Positions 1-7,087 are shown, counted from the first letter of the stretch. The stretch is 16,928 bases of DNA from JAKPAM01 sp047605425 (GCA_047605425.1 JASGFT010000111.1:1-16928), one strand, 5' to 3'. Numbers and translations are program-made. The notes: a model not told the origin generated them from the sequence alone.

Positions 1-47
1 CACCGCCGCGCGTTCCGGGCGAACGGACAGCACTCGCGAGCGTTTCG

Positions 48-683
48 CTACTGGCTCGGCTTGCTGCAGGTCGCGCCGATCCAGCGTCCCTGGATGTCGA
101 CCTTGTTCTGCGTCGTCTGCCCGTTCTGGGTCGCGACGCCGGAAGAGACCATCACGTACTGCTCGGGGCCGGCGGAGGTGATCACGATGTCCGACTTGAG
201 CGTCATCGCGCCGCGCACGCATTCGACGTGATACTCGGCGCGCCGAGCCGTATTGGACTTGACCTGCCGCGTGCACCGATTGTTCGGATCCTGGTCGCCC
301 TCCAGACCATCCTTATCGAAACGAGCGATCTGCTCGGCGGTCACGCAGGTCCGCGCCGTATGGCTGCGCGGGTTCTTCATCCGGGCCATCAGCTGCTCGC
401 GCGCCTCCGGCGACATCTTGGCCAGCACGTCGGGAGGCACCGGCGGCGCGCCGGTCATGTTCATCGACATCGTCTGTTCCCACTCCCCCGGTTTCAGGTC
501 GAGCGCATGGGCGACAGGGGCCAGCCCCAGCGAAAGTAACGCGGCGCCGCAAACCAGCCACACTGCGCGCAACGACCGCCGAATCGGAGCTGCCGCCTCG
601 GAGACGGCGGCACGGCAGATGCCGGCGGCGTCGGCCGGACGAAAGGAACGGAAGACAGAGGGGGAATACGACGGTCGACTCAT
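48..683 (-). CDS. Exported DUF3617-family protein
   Basis: A predicted exported protein of 211 residues. After a basic n-region (IRRSLRAVW) comes a hydrophobic stretch at about residues 40-56, ending in VAHA, which looks like a Sec signal peptide cleaved near residue 61. The mature part begins LKPGEWE and contains the DUF3617 pattern: an early GxW, a CVTAEQ segment, and four cysteines (CVT, NRC, VEC, ATC) that could form two disulfides in the periplasm. Function of the family is unknown. The ATG at 683 was chosen because GGAG lies six bases upstream; the open frame extends to 827 without a comparable site. A TTG further in (giving MRAVWLVCG) would leave a more typical short signal peptide and is an alternative. 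A weak 5-bp hairpin lies just beyond the stop at 11-25. The gene stands alone, divergent from the ZntB-like stump. Confidence 0.8.
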   Translation of the reverse strand: MSRPSYSPSVFRSFRPADAAGICRAAVSEAAAPIRRSLRAVWLVCGAALLSLGLAPVAHALDLKPGEWEQTMSMNMTGAPPVPPDVLAKMSPEAREQLMARMKNPRSHTARTCVTAEQIARFDKDGLEGDQDPNNRCTRQVKSNTARRAEYHVECVRGAMTLKSDIVITSAGPEQYVMVSSGVATQNGQTTQNKVDIQGRWIGATCSKPSQ

Positions 684-804
684 CAGGAACTCCGACGCGG
701 ACAGGCTCCGCGATGCTGCAGTCCAGACTCCAAGCTCGAGGGGCTTGACGCCGCGGGCTGGGAAGCCCGCTGGAATGGTAGTGGGCGCGGAGCGACCGCG
801 CAAT

Positions 805-830
805 GCCGCACTGCCGCACTGCCGCACTGC
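805..830. repeat. 8-bp tandem repeat, three units
   Basis: Three exact copies of GCCGCACT run in tandem (805-828), followed by the first two bases of a fourth. The repeat lies upstream of the DUF3617 gene and upstream of the ZntB-like stump, outside any convincing coding region. It may be only slippage in neutral spacer DNA. Confidence 0.75.
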
Positions 831-907
831 TCGAACCGATGGCTCGTCGACACGGGATTGTCATTCGGCCGCGTTATGAGTGCTGCACCTGCCGCGGCCG
901 GTCGACG

Positions 908-1108
908 ATGTCAAAAGCACTGCCTGGAATCGTTTCCGCTTATCAATTCGATCAGCAAGGTGTCGCCCGGCGTCTGGCCGACGACGAGGTCGCCGACGCG
1001 ATCGACCGCTTGCGGGCGGAGGGCGGCGGCTGGTGCTGGATCCACCTGAACCTCGGCGATCAGCGGCTCACCCGCCTCGCCCCAGCGCCGCGCGCCAGCG
1101 CAAGATGA
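908..1108 (+). pseudogene. N-terminal stump of a ZntB/CorA-like metal transporter
   Basis: The frame from ATG 908 encodes about 66 residues. The first 55 resemble the cytoplasmic N-terminus of ZntB/CorA family Zn2+/Mg2+ transporters: an AYQFDQQGVARRL segment followed by WCWIHLNLGDQRLTRL, matching the usual 'F-D-G-x-G ... W-I/L-H-L' start. Family members run to roughly 320-340 residues and end with two membrane helices and a GMN-type motif. None of that is present: the similarity stops at about 1070, the frame closes at 1108, and the sequence runs into the 3' end of the opposite-strand binding-protein gene, overlapping it by 41 bases. No good ribosome binding site precedes it. I read it as a deletion remnant whose downstream part was replaced by the convergent operon. 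Assignment is by motif recognition only. Confidence 0.6.
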
Positions 1109-2267
1109 AGTCGCGATAGGTCGCGTTGGCGAGCGGCGCGGCCAGTTCAGGCCCGAGCGCGACCGGGCGCGCGCGCGCGCCCAGCATCTGGCGCAGCGAC
1201 GCGCCGGTGGTCTCGCCCTGGGCGTCCTCGCGCAGCGCGTAGAGCCGGGAGGCGGATGCCATCACCGACTGGCCGCGCCGCGACAGCAGGTAGTCGATCC
1301 ATAGACGAGCCGCGTTCGGATGCTCGGCCTTCGCGTTGATCAGAAGCGCTCGCGACGTGACCAGCGTGTAGTCCTCGGGAAAGATCACGCCCAGCGTCGG
1401 CAGGCTGCGCGCCCGCGCGACGGTATAGGCACCGAGCAGGTTCACGCCGAGCCGCGCCCGGCCGTCGGCGATCAGGTTGACCATCGCGTCGGTGGTCAGC
1501 AGCAGCCGCGCATCGGCCGCGCCCATCGCCTGCGCGGTCGCCCAGAAGGTGTCGGCGCTGGCGGCGGCGTCCTGCGCGGCGAGGAAGTAGCCGACGCCGG
1601 ATTTCTGGACGTCGTAGCCGACCACGCCGCCCGGACCGCGGGCGCCCGCGCCCGCCAGCCATCGCGCCAGCGCCGCGTGGCTGCGCGGCACCTCGCCGTC
1701 GGGCAGCGAGGGCTTGTGATACGCGAACACCACCGGTTCGTAGGTGCTGGCCCACAGCCGGTCCTGCCATCGCGCCCAGGCGGGCAGATGCGCGCTTTCG
1801 GGGGATTGGTAGACCAGCGCATGCCCGCCGACGGCCAGGGCCACCATCTGGTCCATCGCCGAGCTCCACAGCACGTCGGCCGCCTCGCGACCCAACTGGT
1901 TCTCGGCGATGAAGCGGTGGTACAGCTCGGTGCTGTTCAAGTCTTCGTAAGCGACGGCGATGCGCGGATACAGCCGGCGAAAGTCGGCCACCAGCGGCGC
2001 CGCCACGCGCTCGTCGGTCGTCGAATGCACGATCAGCCGCCCTTCGTCCTCGGCGGCGCGCACGGTCGTCGCGTAAGCGGCCGGGTAGCCGGCCGGCACG
2101 CTCGCGCGCGGCGCGTAGCCGAGCAGCTCATCATCACTCTGCGCACGCGCCGAGGCGACGATCGACGGCGCCGCCCCCAGAACCGCCAGGCGGCCCAGCG
2201 CCGCGCGACGCTGCGGCCGTGGCAGGTCCGGCTCGGGCGCCTGCCCGCTTCGCTTGTCGTCCGGCAT
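1068..2267 (-). CDS. Periplasmic iron-type ABC substrate-binding protein (orphan)
   Basis: A 399-residue extracellular solute-binding protein of the AfuA/FutA type (COG1840-like). A polar n-region leads to a twin-arginine pair (QRRAALGRL), a hydrophobic stretch and an ARAQ cleavage site at about residue 45, so export is by Tat or Sec. The twin-arginine motif lacks the usual F-L-K residues. The mature part shows family hallmarks: EGRLIVHSTTD near the start, VLWSSAMDQM, a GYDVQKSGVGYF segment, LLTTDAMVNLIADGRARLGVN, and a C-terminal NAARLWIDYLLSRRGQ. Such proteins normally deliver Fe3+ or other small ligands to an ABC importer, or act as periplasmic sensors. No permease or ATPase gene adjoins it. 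It is instead third in an operon with a CitMHS transporter and a universal stress protein. Its ATG shares one base with the preceding stop (TGATG), so translation is probably coupled. Ligand unknown. Confidence 0.85.
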   Translation of the reverse strand: MPDDKRSGQAPEPDLPRPQRRAALGRLAVLGAAPSIVASARAQSDDELLGYAPRASVPAGYPAAYATTVRAAEDEGRLIVHSTTDERVAAPLVADFRRLYPRIAVAYEDLNSTELYHRFIAENQLGREAADVLWSSAMDQMVALAVGGHALVYQSPESAHLPAWARWQDRLWASTYEPVVFAYHKPSLPDGEVPRSHAALARWLAGAGARGPGGVVGYDVQKSGVGYFLAAQDAAASADTFWATAQAMGAADARLLLTTDAMVNLIADGRARLGVNLLGAYTVARARSLPTLGVIFPEDYTLVTSRALLINAKAEHPNAARLWIDYLLSRRGQSVMASASRLYALREDAQGETTGASLRQMLGARARPVALGPELAAPLANATYRDFILRWRAALGRGG

Positions 2268-2761
2268 CAGCCCGCCCCCGCCGGCAGCAGCAGCAAGGGC
2301 TTGCGCGTGCGGCGCAACACCTGCTGCGCGGCCCCGCCGAACAACAGGCTGGCCAGCAAGCCCTTGCCCTCCGAGGTCATGACGATCAGGTCGGCGTTGT
2401 TGCGGTCGGCCTCGTCGAGGATGGCCTGCGGCACGTCGTCGCCCTCGTGAACGATCAGCTCGGTGATCGGGTTCTGCGGCGCCTCTTCCGGACGCAGCGT
2501 GTAGAACGCGGCGACCTGCGCCTGGACGTGCGCCAGGACCCGCTTGGCGCGATCGTCGTGGTACTGGTCGAGAATCGGTTGCGGAACGTGCGAATCGATG
2601 TCGATCAGCGAGCGTTCGCGCTGCTCGTCGATGACGGCGAGCACCAGCAGCCGCGCGCCCAGGCGGTTGGCCAGGCCGATCGCGCAGGCCAGCGCGCTCG
2701 CGCAGCCGTCGTCCAGGTCGCTGGCGTACAGGATGGTGTGGATGTCGGGACTGAGACTCAT
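2267..2761 (-). CDS. Universal stress protein (UspA family)
   Basis: A 164-residue single-domain cytoplasmic Usp protein of typical length. It opens with HTILYASDLDDGCASAL, the usual beta-1 strand and Asp. It has the variable central region and ends with the nucleotide-binding part: ADLIVMTSEGKGLLASLLFGGAAQQVLRRTRKPLLLLP, corresponding to the family G-2x-G-9x-G-[S/T] loop. In this version the loop reads SEGKGLLASLLFGGAAQQV, so ATP binding is likely but not certain. The start overlaps the stop of the CitMHS gene by four bases (ATGA), and its own stop shares a base with the start of the binding-protein gene, so it sits in the middle of a coupled operon. Usp genes near transporters are often proposed as ATP- or energy-state sensors of the transporter. 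That role is inference here. Confidence 0.92.
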   Translation of the reverse strand: MSLSPDIHTILYASDLDDGCASALACAIGLANRLGARLLVLAVIDEQRERSLIDIDSHVPQPILDQYHDDRAKRVLAHVQAQVAAFYTLRPEEAPQNPITELIVHEGDDVPQAILDEADRNNADLIVMTSEGKGLLASLLFGGAAQQVLRRTRKPLLLLPAGAG

Positions 2762-4086
2762 GGCGCATGTCCTATCAACGGAATGACGCCGAGCACCAGC
2801 ATCGACGCCAGCATCACCAACGCGGCCGATAACGACCACAACAGCGTGAACCGTTGATGGTCGCCGAACTCCACCTTGGCCAGCCCGACCAGCAGATAGG
2901 TCGAGGCCACCAGCGGGCTCAGCAGGTGGACCTGCTGGCCCACGAGCGAGGCGCGGGCGATCTCGACGTGGCCGATGCCGTAGACCGCCGCCGTCTTGGC
3001 CAGGATCGGCAGGATCCCGAAGTAGAACGCATCGTTGGAGATGAAGAAGGTGAACGGCATGCTGAGCACCGCCGTCACCACCGCCATGTACGGCCCCATC
3101 CACTCCGGCACCATCGCGATCACGCTGTTGGCGATCGCGTCGACCATCTTGGTTCCCGACAGGATACCGACGAAAATGCCCGCCGCGAAGATCAGCGACA
3201 CCACCGGCACGATGTTGACCGCGTGGGTTTCGATCCGCTCCTTCTGCTGCTGCAGGCTCGGATAGTTGATCATCAGCGCGAGCGCCGAGGCCACCATGAA
3301 CAGCACCTGCAACGGGAACGCGTCCTTCACCAGCAGCACCATCAATCCCAGCGTCAGCAAGGCGTTGATCCAGAGCAGCTTCGGGCGCGCCAGCTCCGGG
3401 TCGCCGCCGGTGACTTCGGCGATCGACTGACCGTCGCCGCCACTGCCGCCGCTGCCGCCGTCCAGCCGGATCGCGCCCAGCCGCCGCGCCTCGCGCCGGC
3501 CCAGGATGAACGCGACGACCGTGCACCAGACGCCGGTGATGACCATCGGCGCGATCATCGGCACGAAGACGTCACCCATCTCGACGCCCAGCGCGCTGAC
3601 CGCGCGGGCCGTCGGGCCTCCCCAGGGCAGGACGTTCATCAACTGGCCGGCCATCATCACCACGCAGGCGAGCACCAGCCGGTTCATGCCGAGCCGCTGG
3701 TACAGCGGCAGCATCGCCGCGCAGGTGATCATGTAGGTGGTCGAGCCGTCGCCATCGAGCGACACGCCGGCTGCCAGCAGGAAGGTGCCGACGACGATCT
3801 TGGTCGGACTGCCGCCGACCAGCCGAAGCACCAGCTTGACGATCGGGTCGAACAGCCCCGCGTCGATCATGATCCCGAAGTACAGGATCGCGAACATCAG
3901 CATCACGCCGGTCGGCGCGAGCTTGCGGATGCCGTCGAGCATCATCGGCCCGAGGGCCATGCCGAAGCCGCCGGCCAAGCCGAAGACGATCGGCACCAGG
4001 ATCAGCGCGACCATCGCCGACAGGCGCTTGGTCATGATCAGCGCCATGAAGACTATAACCATCGAGTACGCGAGTGCGGTCAGCAT
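2758..4086 (-). CDS. CitMHS-family citrate/metal-citrate:proton symporter
   Basis: A 442-residue, highly hydrophobic inner-membrane protein with about 12 predicted helices and the organisation of the CitMHS family (Bacillus CitM/CitH type), which imports citrate complexed with divalent metal ions using the proton gradient. Visible family signatures are LDGDGSTTYMITCAAMLPLYQRLGMN (first-half re-entrant region), LPWGGPTARA, and FFISNDAFYFGILPIL in the second half. The two halves are joined by a glycine-serine-rich cytoplasmic linker (GGSGGSGGDG) near residues 204-214. Length fits the family. The ATG at 4086 has AAGGAG eight bases upstream. It is the first gene of the operon with usp and the orphan binding protein, read from the divergent region at 4087-4319. 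The substrate could be citrate or another tricarboxylate; the metal cannot be deduced. Confidence 0.9.
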   Translation of the reverse strand: MLTALAYSMVIVFMALIMTKRLSAMVALILVPIVFGLAGGFGMALGPMMLDGIRKLAPTGVMLMFAILYFGIMIDAGLFDPIVKLVLRLVGGSPTKIVVGTFLLAAGVSLDGDGSTTYMITCAAMLPLYQRLGMNRLVLACVVMMAGQLMNVLPWGGPTARAVSALGVEMGDVFVPMIAPMVITGVWCTVVAFILGRREARRLGAIRLDGGSGGSGGDGQSIAEVTGGDPELARPKLLWINALLTLGLMVLLVKDAFPLQVLFMVASALALMINYPSLQQQKERIETHAVNIVPVVSLIFAAGIFVGILSGTKMVDAIANSVIAMVPEWMGPYMAVVTAVLSMPFTFFISNDAFYFGILPILAKTAAVYGIGHVEIARASLVGQQVHLLSPLVASTYLLVGLAKVEFGDHQRFTLLWSLSAALVMLASMLVLGVIPLIGHAP

Positions 4087-4319
4087 TCATCCGGCTCCTT
4101 TGATCGTTGTTTTGTTTACCGCTCTCGCGGCCGCCGCCCCCCCCCGCCCGGCGCGAACGGCCTCGCTGATCTGCGGCAGATGGTAACGGATTAAACGCTC
4201 GGCGCCGCGAACGACACGGCTGCAGTGGAACGAATGCTGTGCATCAGATCGGCTTGAACTGGCCTCGCCAGCCGCCGCCGCGCCTAAGCTGGCGTCCTTC
4301 CTTCTCGCCTGGAACGGAC
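4087..4319. promoter_or_regulatory. Divergent intergenic region between CitMHS operon and FAD oxidoreductase
   Basis: These 233 bases must hold promoters for both directions. The part next to the CitMHS gene is unusually AT-rich for this window (TTGTTTTGTTTACC at 4106-4119). The central part contains a run of nine C residues (4137-4145), and the right part contains GGTAACGGATTAAACG. No clear pair of -35/-10 hexamers or strong dyad was recognised. An open frame from 4239 runs into the oxidoreductase gene, but its first 27 residues do not resemble the family. Confidence 0.5.
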
Positions 4320-5504
4320 ATGGAAAGCTTCGATGCGATCATCATCGGCGCCGGCGTCATCGGCAGCTCGGTCGCCTACCACCTCGCGCGGCTCGGTTGT
4401 CCGCGCGTGCTGGTCGTCGAGCGCGGCGCCATCGGCGCGGGCACGACCTCACAATCCAGCGGCATCCTGCGGACGCACTACTCGGTCATCGAGAACGTTC
4501 GCCTCGCGCAGGCCTCGTGGACGGCTTTCAACGATTTCGCCGCCTACCTGGGCGACGACGAGGCCTCGGCCGGCCTGGTCAAGTGCGGCTACCTGATCGC
4601 CGCCCCCGAAGGCCCGAAGCTGGCCCCGCTGGCCGCCTCGCTCGACGCCCAGCGCGAGCAGGGCATCGAGGTGCGCCGGCTCGACCGACGGGAAGCGGCC
4701 GCCCTGCTGCCGATCGCCCGCTTCGATGACGCCGCGCTGATCGGCTACGAGCCCGAAGCGGGCTTCGCCGACGCCTACCTGGTCGCGACCGGCTTCGCAC
4801 GCGCTGCGCGCCGGCTCGGCGTGAAGATCATCGAGGGCGTGCGGGCCGAGCAGTTGCTGATCGAGAACGGCAAGGTCGCCGGCGTCCGGACCTCGGCGGG
4901 CACGTTCCGCTCGGGCATCGTGATCAGCGCGCAGAACATCTGGGCCCGCGACATCGAGCGCTGGACCGGCATCCCGAGCCCGGTCGCCGCCGAACGCCAC
5001 AGCGTGCTGGCGCTCGAAGGGCCCGAAGCGTATACGTTCCGGATGCCCGTGTACAAGGACCTGGGCTCGCCCGGCATGCTGTACTGCCGCAGCTACGGCG
5101 GCCGTCAGATGCTGGTCAGCGAGGGGACGGTCGGCCAGATGCTGCCCGGACCCGACAACGAACAAGGCGACATCGGCATGGACTACATCGCCGAGGTCGG
5201 CGCGCAGGTCGCCGATCGCTTTCCCAGCTTCGAGACGGCCGGCGTCGCCTCGAGCTGGACCGGCGTCTACGACGTCACGCCCGACTGGAATCCGGTGCTC
5301 GGCCCGCTGCCCGAGCTGCCCGGCCTGGTCGTCGGCTACGGTTTTTCGGGCCACGGCTTCAAGCTCTCGCCGGCCGTCGGCCGCCTGCTCGCGCAGTGCG
5401 CGCTGGGCCTGCCGACCGACGTCGACATCGCTCCGTACGCATTGGAACGCTTCCGCAACGGCAGTCTGCTGAGCGGCAGGTACGGGCTCGGCGCGGTCTC
5501 CTGA
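4320..5504 (+). CDS. DAO-family FAD-dependent oxidoreductase (sarcosine oxidase beta/MgdA-like)
   Basis: A 394-residue flavoenzyme of the D-amino-acid oxidase (DAO) fold, predicted cytosolic. The N-terminal dinucleotide-binding motif is DAIIIGAGVIGSSVAYHLARLG (GxGxxG at residues 10-15), followed by the acidic end of the second strand in VVERG. SSGILRTHYS at about residues 46-55 matches the segment after the flavin-binding helix. The C-terminus carries the family end VLGPLPELPGLVVGYGFSGHGFKLSPAVG. Relatives oxidise secondary amines such as sarcosine, dimethylglycine, N-methylglutamate or D-amino acids. The substrate here is not readable from sequence. ATG 4320 was chosen over the upstream frame start at 4239 because it lies just before the Rossmann strand and has GGAACGGA upstream. 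The next gene starts one base after its stop, so the two are co-translated. Proximity to glnT-glxBCD suggests a role in amine nitrogen release. Confidence 0.88.
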   Translation: MESFDAIIIGAGVIGSSVAYHLARLGCPRVLVVERGAIGAGTTSQSSGILRTHYSVIENVRLAQASWTAFNDFAAYLGDDEASAGLVKCGYLIAAPEGPKLAPLAASLDAQREQGIEVRRLDRREAAALLPIARFDDAALIGYEPEAGFADAYLVATGFARAARRLGVKIIEGVRAEQLLIENGKVAGVRTSAGTFRSGIVISAQNIWARDIERWTGIPSPVAAERHSVLALEGPEAYTFRMPVYKDLGSPGMLYCRSYGGRQMLVSEGTVGQMLPGPDNEQGDIGMDYIAEVGAQVADRFPSFETAGVASSWTGVYDVTPDWNPVLGPLPELPGLVVGYGFSGHGFKLSPAVGRLLAQCALGLPTDVDIAPYALERFRNGSLLSGRYGLGAVS

Positions 5505-5505
5505 T

Positions 5506-6240
5506 GTGGCCCCTCCTACACCGCCGCGCGCCTGCTCGCCGCGACCGCCGGCCGCGCGCGCTTTCGCGCTGGCCGATCTCGCGCCGCAACCCTGGCGCAA
5601 CGGTCGCGGGCTGACGCGCGAGATCCTCGTACGCGCGGCGAGCGACGGCGGCTGGGACTGGCGGGTCAGCGTCGCCGACATCGACAAGGATGGCGCGTTC
5701 TCGACCTTCGACGGCGTCGATCGCGCGGCCGCGCTGCTGCGAGGCCCGGGCCTGGTGCTGGCCGGCGACGCACGGTCCGCCGACGTCGTCTTCGACCGGA
5801 TCGGCGCCGTGCGCCGTTTCGCCGGCGAGACGGCGCTGCGCGCCCGGTTGCATGGCGCGCCGGCTCGGCTGTTCAACGTGATGACGCGTCGCGGCGCCGC
5901 CGCCGAATGCCTGGAACCGCGCACCGACGCTGGCGAGCTCGCGCTCGGTGATGCCGAGGCGGCGGTACTGTTCGTCGCCGAAGGATGGTTCTCGGTCGAG
6001 GTCGAGGTCCGGGCCGATGTCGAGAGCCAGGCCAAGGCCCAGGATCAGGACAGGGACAGGAATCAGGGCGGGGCCCGAGCCGTGGCCGAGGCCGGCGGTG
6101 GCGCCCGAGGCCGCTGGCGCGGCGACAGGCGACGCGACGAGGGCCTGTCGATCGCGTCGGGATCCGCGATCCTGCGCTGGCGAAGCCTGGCCCCCAGCGG
6201 CCGCCTGCTCGTGTGCGCGCTGCGGCCGATCCAGCCGTGA
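5506..6240 (+). CDS. HutD/Ves-family cupin protein with low-complexity insertion
   Basis: A 244-residue protein whose residues 19-165 match the HutD/Ves family: PWRNGRGLTREIL, WDWRVSVADIDKDGAFSTFDGVDR, a GPGLVL strand, and LFNVMTRRG. HutD proteins are small cupin-fold proteins associated with histidine utilisation and proposed to bind formylglutamate; no enzyme activity is firmly established. Normal members are about 190 residues. This one carries about 48 extra residues (around 167-214), rich in D, Q, R, G and A, encoded by degenerate hexanucleotide repeats, after which the last family strand resumes (ILRWRSLAPSGRLLVCALR). The start is GTG at 5506, one base after the upstream stop in the string TGATGTGG. 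The ATG in that string is in another frame. No hut genes are nearby; coupling to the FAD oxidoreductase suggests a glutamate-derivative role, which is inference. Confidence 0.8.
   Translation: MAPPTPPRACSPRPPAARAFALADLAPQPWRNGRGLTREILVRAASDGGWDWRVSVADIDKDGAFSTFDGVDRAAALLRGPGLVLAGDARSADVVFDRIGAVRRFAGETALRARLHGAPARLFNVMTRRGAAAECLEPRTDAGELALGDAEAAVLFVAEGWFSVEVEVRADVESQAKAQDQDRDRNQGGARAVAEAGGGARGRWRGDRRRDEGLSIASGSAILRWRSLAPSGRLLVCALRPIQP
5995..6096 (+). repeat. Degenerate in-frame hexanucleotide repeat tract
   Basis: About 17 consecutive hexamers of loose consensus GNCNRG, such as GTCGAG, GCCAAG, GCCCAG, GATCAG, GACAGG and GCCGAG, stay in the HutD-like reading frame. Two adjacent identical units occur twice (GTCGAG at 5995-6006, GACAGG at 6049-6060), which points to slippage expansion followed by drift. 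The encoded segment alternates small or acidic residues with E, Q, K or R. Confidence 0.6.
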
Positions 6241-6270
6241 AGGGTCGACAGTCCGCCGTGAGGGCTCGGC

Positions 6271-6300
6271 CGATCGCCGCGGGCATTCGCCCGAAGATCG
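6271..6300. terminator. Hairpin between convergent genes, candidate bidirectional terminator
   Basis: An outer stem CGATC/GATCG (6271-6275 with 6296-6300) encloses an inner stem CGGGC/GCCCG (6280-6284 with 6289-6293) with loop ATTC. It lies in the 73-base gap between the converging HutD-like and XRE-cupin genes, where a shared terminator is expected. It has no T-tract on either side, so termination is not assured. Confidence 0.35.
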
Positions 6301-6313
6301 CGCCCGTCCCCGA

Positions 6314-6916
6314 TCAGTCGACGCCGCGCGGGTAGACGATGATCGACAGGAACTTGATCGGACACTGGATCAGCTTCTCGGGCCCGTGCGGCACCTGGCC
6401 GTCGAAGCTCAGCGAATCGCCGGGTTCCAGCACGTAGGTCTGCTGTCCGCAGCGGTACTCGATCTGCCCTTCGAGCATGTAGAGGAACTCGGTGCCCGGA
6501 TGCTGGAACGTCGGGTACTGCTGGGTGTCGTCCTCCATACTGATCAGGAAGGGCTCGAACGGCTTGACGGCGCCCTGTCCGTAAGCGAGCAGATGGTAGG
6601 TGTGCCCGCTCCTGGTGCCACGGCGCACCACTTCCATGCCGGCGCCGCGCTTGACGTGCTGCGCGGTCGCCGCGACCGCGTCGTACTTGCCGAACAGCAC
6701 CGACATCGCCACGCCCAGGGTCCGCGCGATCCGCGCCAGCGTGTCCATCCCCGCCGTCGTGCTGCCGGTCTCGATCTTCGACAGCATGCCGCGGCTGATG
6801 CCGGCCCGCTCCGACACCTGCGCGATCGTCAGCCCCTCTCGCAGCCTCAATTCGCGGATCGCCGCGCCGACCGCTTCCTCGAGCCCCAGCGCTCGCGTTT
6901 CGTTGATGTCGTTCAT
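6314..6916 (-). CDS. XRE-family transcriptional regulator with C-terminal cupin domain
   Basis: A 200-residue regulator of the XRE-cupin (PuuR/SutR-like) type. Residues 14-70 form the helix-turn-helix domain (LRLREGLTIAQVSERAGISRGMLSKIETG), with the recognition helix around residues 40-49. Residues 115-195 form a cupin_2 domain with HPGTEFLYMLEG (H139, E143) and PGDSLSFDGQVPH (H177) as likely ligand- or metal-binding residues. Such proteins usually sense a small metabolite through the cupin and control an adjacent catabolic operon. It is divergent from glnT-glxBCD, with 171 bases between starts containing a 6-bp inverted repeat at 6943-6960, and convergent with the HutD-like gene. The natural inference is that it controls glnT-glxBCD and itself. 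The ATG at 6916 has only a weak upstream purine stretch. Effector unknown; polyamine, amine or glutamate derivatives are plausible from context. Confidence 0.92.
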   Translation of the reverse strand: MNDINETRALGLEEAVGAAIRELRLREGLTIAQVSERAGISRGMLSKIETGSTTAGMDTLARIARTLGVAMSVLFGKYDAVAATAQHVKRGAGMEVVRRGTRSGHTYHLLAYGQGAVKPFEPFLISMEDDTQQYPTFQHPGTEFLYMLEGQIEYRCGQQTYVLEPGDSLSFDGQVPHGPEKLIQCPIKFLSIIVYPRGVD

Positions 6917-6942
6917 GGATCTCGGTGGGCGGACTGATACGG

Positions 6943-6960
6943 GACTCCATTCTAGGAGTC
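6943..6960. promoter_or_regulatory. Inverted repeat, candidate operator of the XRE-cupin regulator
   Basis: GACTCC-ATTCTA-GGAGTC is a perfect 6-bp inverted repeat with a 6-base spacer, 27 bases upstream of the regulator start and in the divergent intergenic region with glnT. Position and symmetry suit a dimeric HTH repressor. A second dyad-like string, TTGCATACAA, lies at 6990-6999. Confidence 0.45.
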
Positions 6961-6989
6961 TGATCGAAGATTCACATCGGGCACATATG

Positions 6990-7018
6990 TTGCATACAAG
7001 GAATCATTGCGATAGGCT
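6990..7018 (+). promoter_or_regulatory. Possible sigma-70 promoter for glnT-glxBCD
   Basis: TTGCAT (6990-6995) and TAGGCT (7013-7018) are separated by 17 bases. Each matches only half of the consensus hexamer. The site is in the AT-richest part of the intergenic region and leaves a leader of about 60 bases before the GTG start at 7088. It is weak evidence and rests mostly on position. Confidence 0.3.
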
Positions 7019-7087
7019 TGCGCCCCGATCCTGGTCTGTCGCGTCTCGCGCTCGCGCCCCGTCCACACCGCTCCAGGAGCTTGCCCC

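Noticed and set aside
1068..2768. A single 566-codon minus-strand gene
   Set aside because: The part before the Met at 2267 is out-of-frame translation of the universal stress protein gene. The binding-protein signal peptide begins after 2267.
3430..3465. GCC-repeat stretch in the CitMHS gene as a regulatory repeat
   Set aside because: It encodes the glycine-serine linker between the two membrane halves and is explained by that.
2267..3526. A 419-codon minus-strand frame containing the universal stress protein
   Set aside because: Residues before MSLSPDIHT (2761) are a shadow of the CitMHS gene in another frame, with repetitive arginine/glycine composition.
2854..4194. A 446-codon plus-strand frame opposite the CitMHS gene
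   Set aside because: It is a histidine-, arginine- and glutamine-rich antisense shadow of membrane-protein codons, with no family resemblance.
4239..4319. Upstream start for the FAD oxidoreductase at 4239
   Set aside because: The extra residues (MHQIGLNWPRQ...) are unlike the family, which begins a few residues before the GxGxxG strand, and no ribosome binding site supports it.
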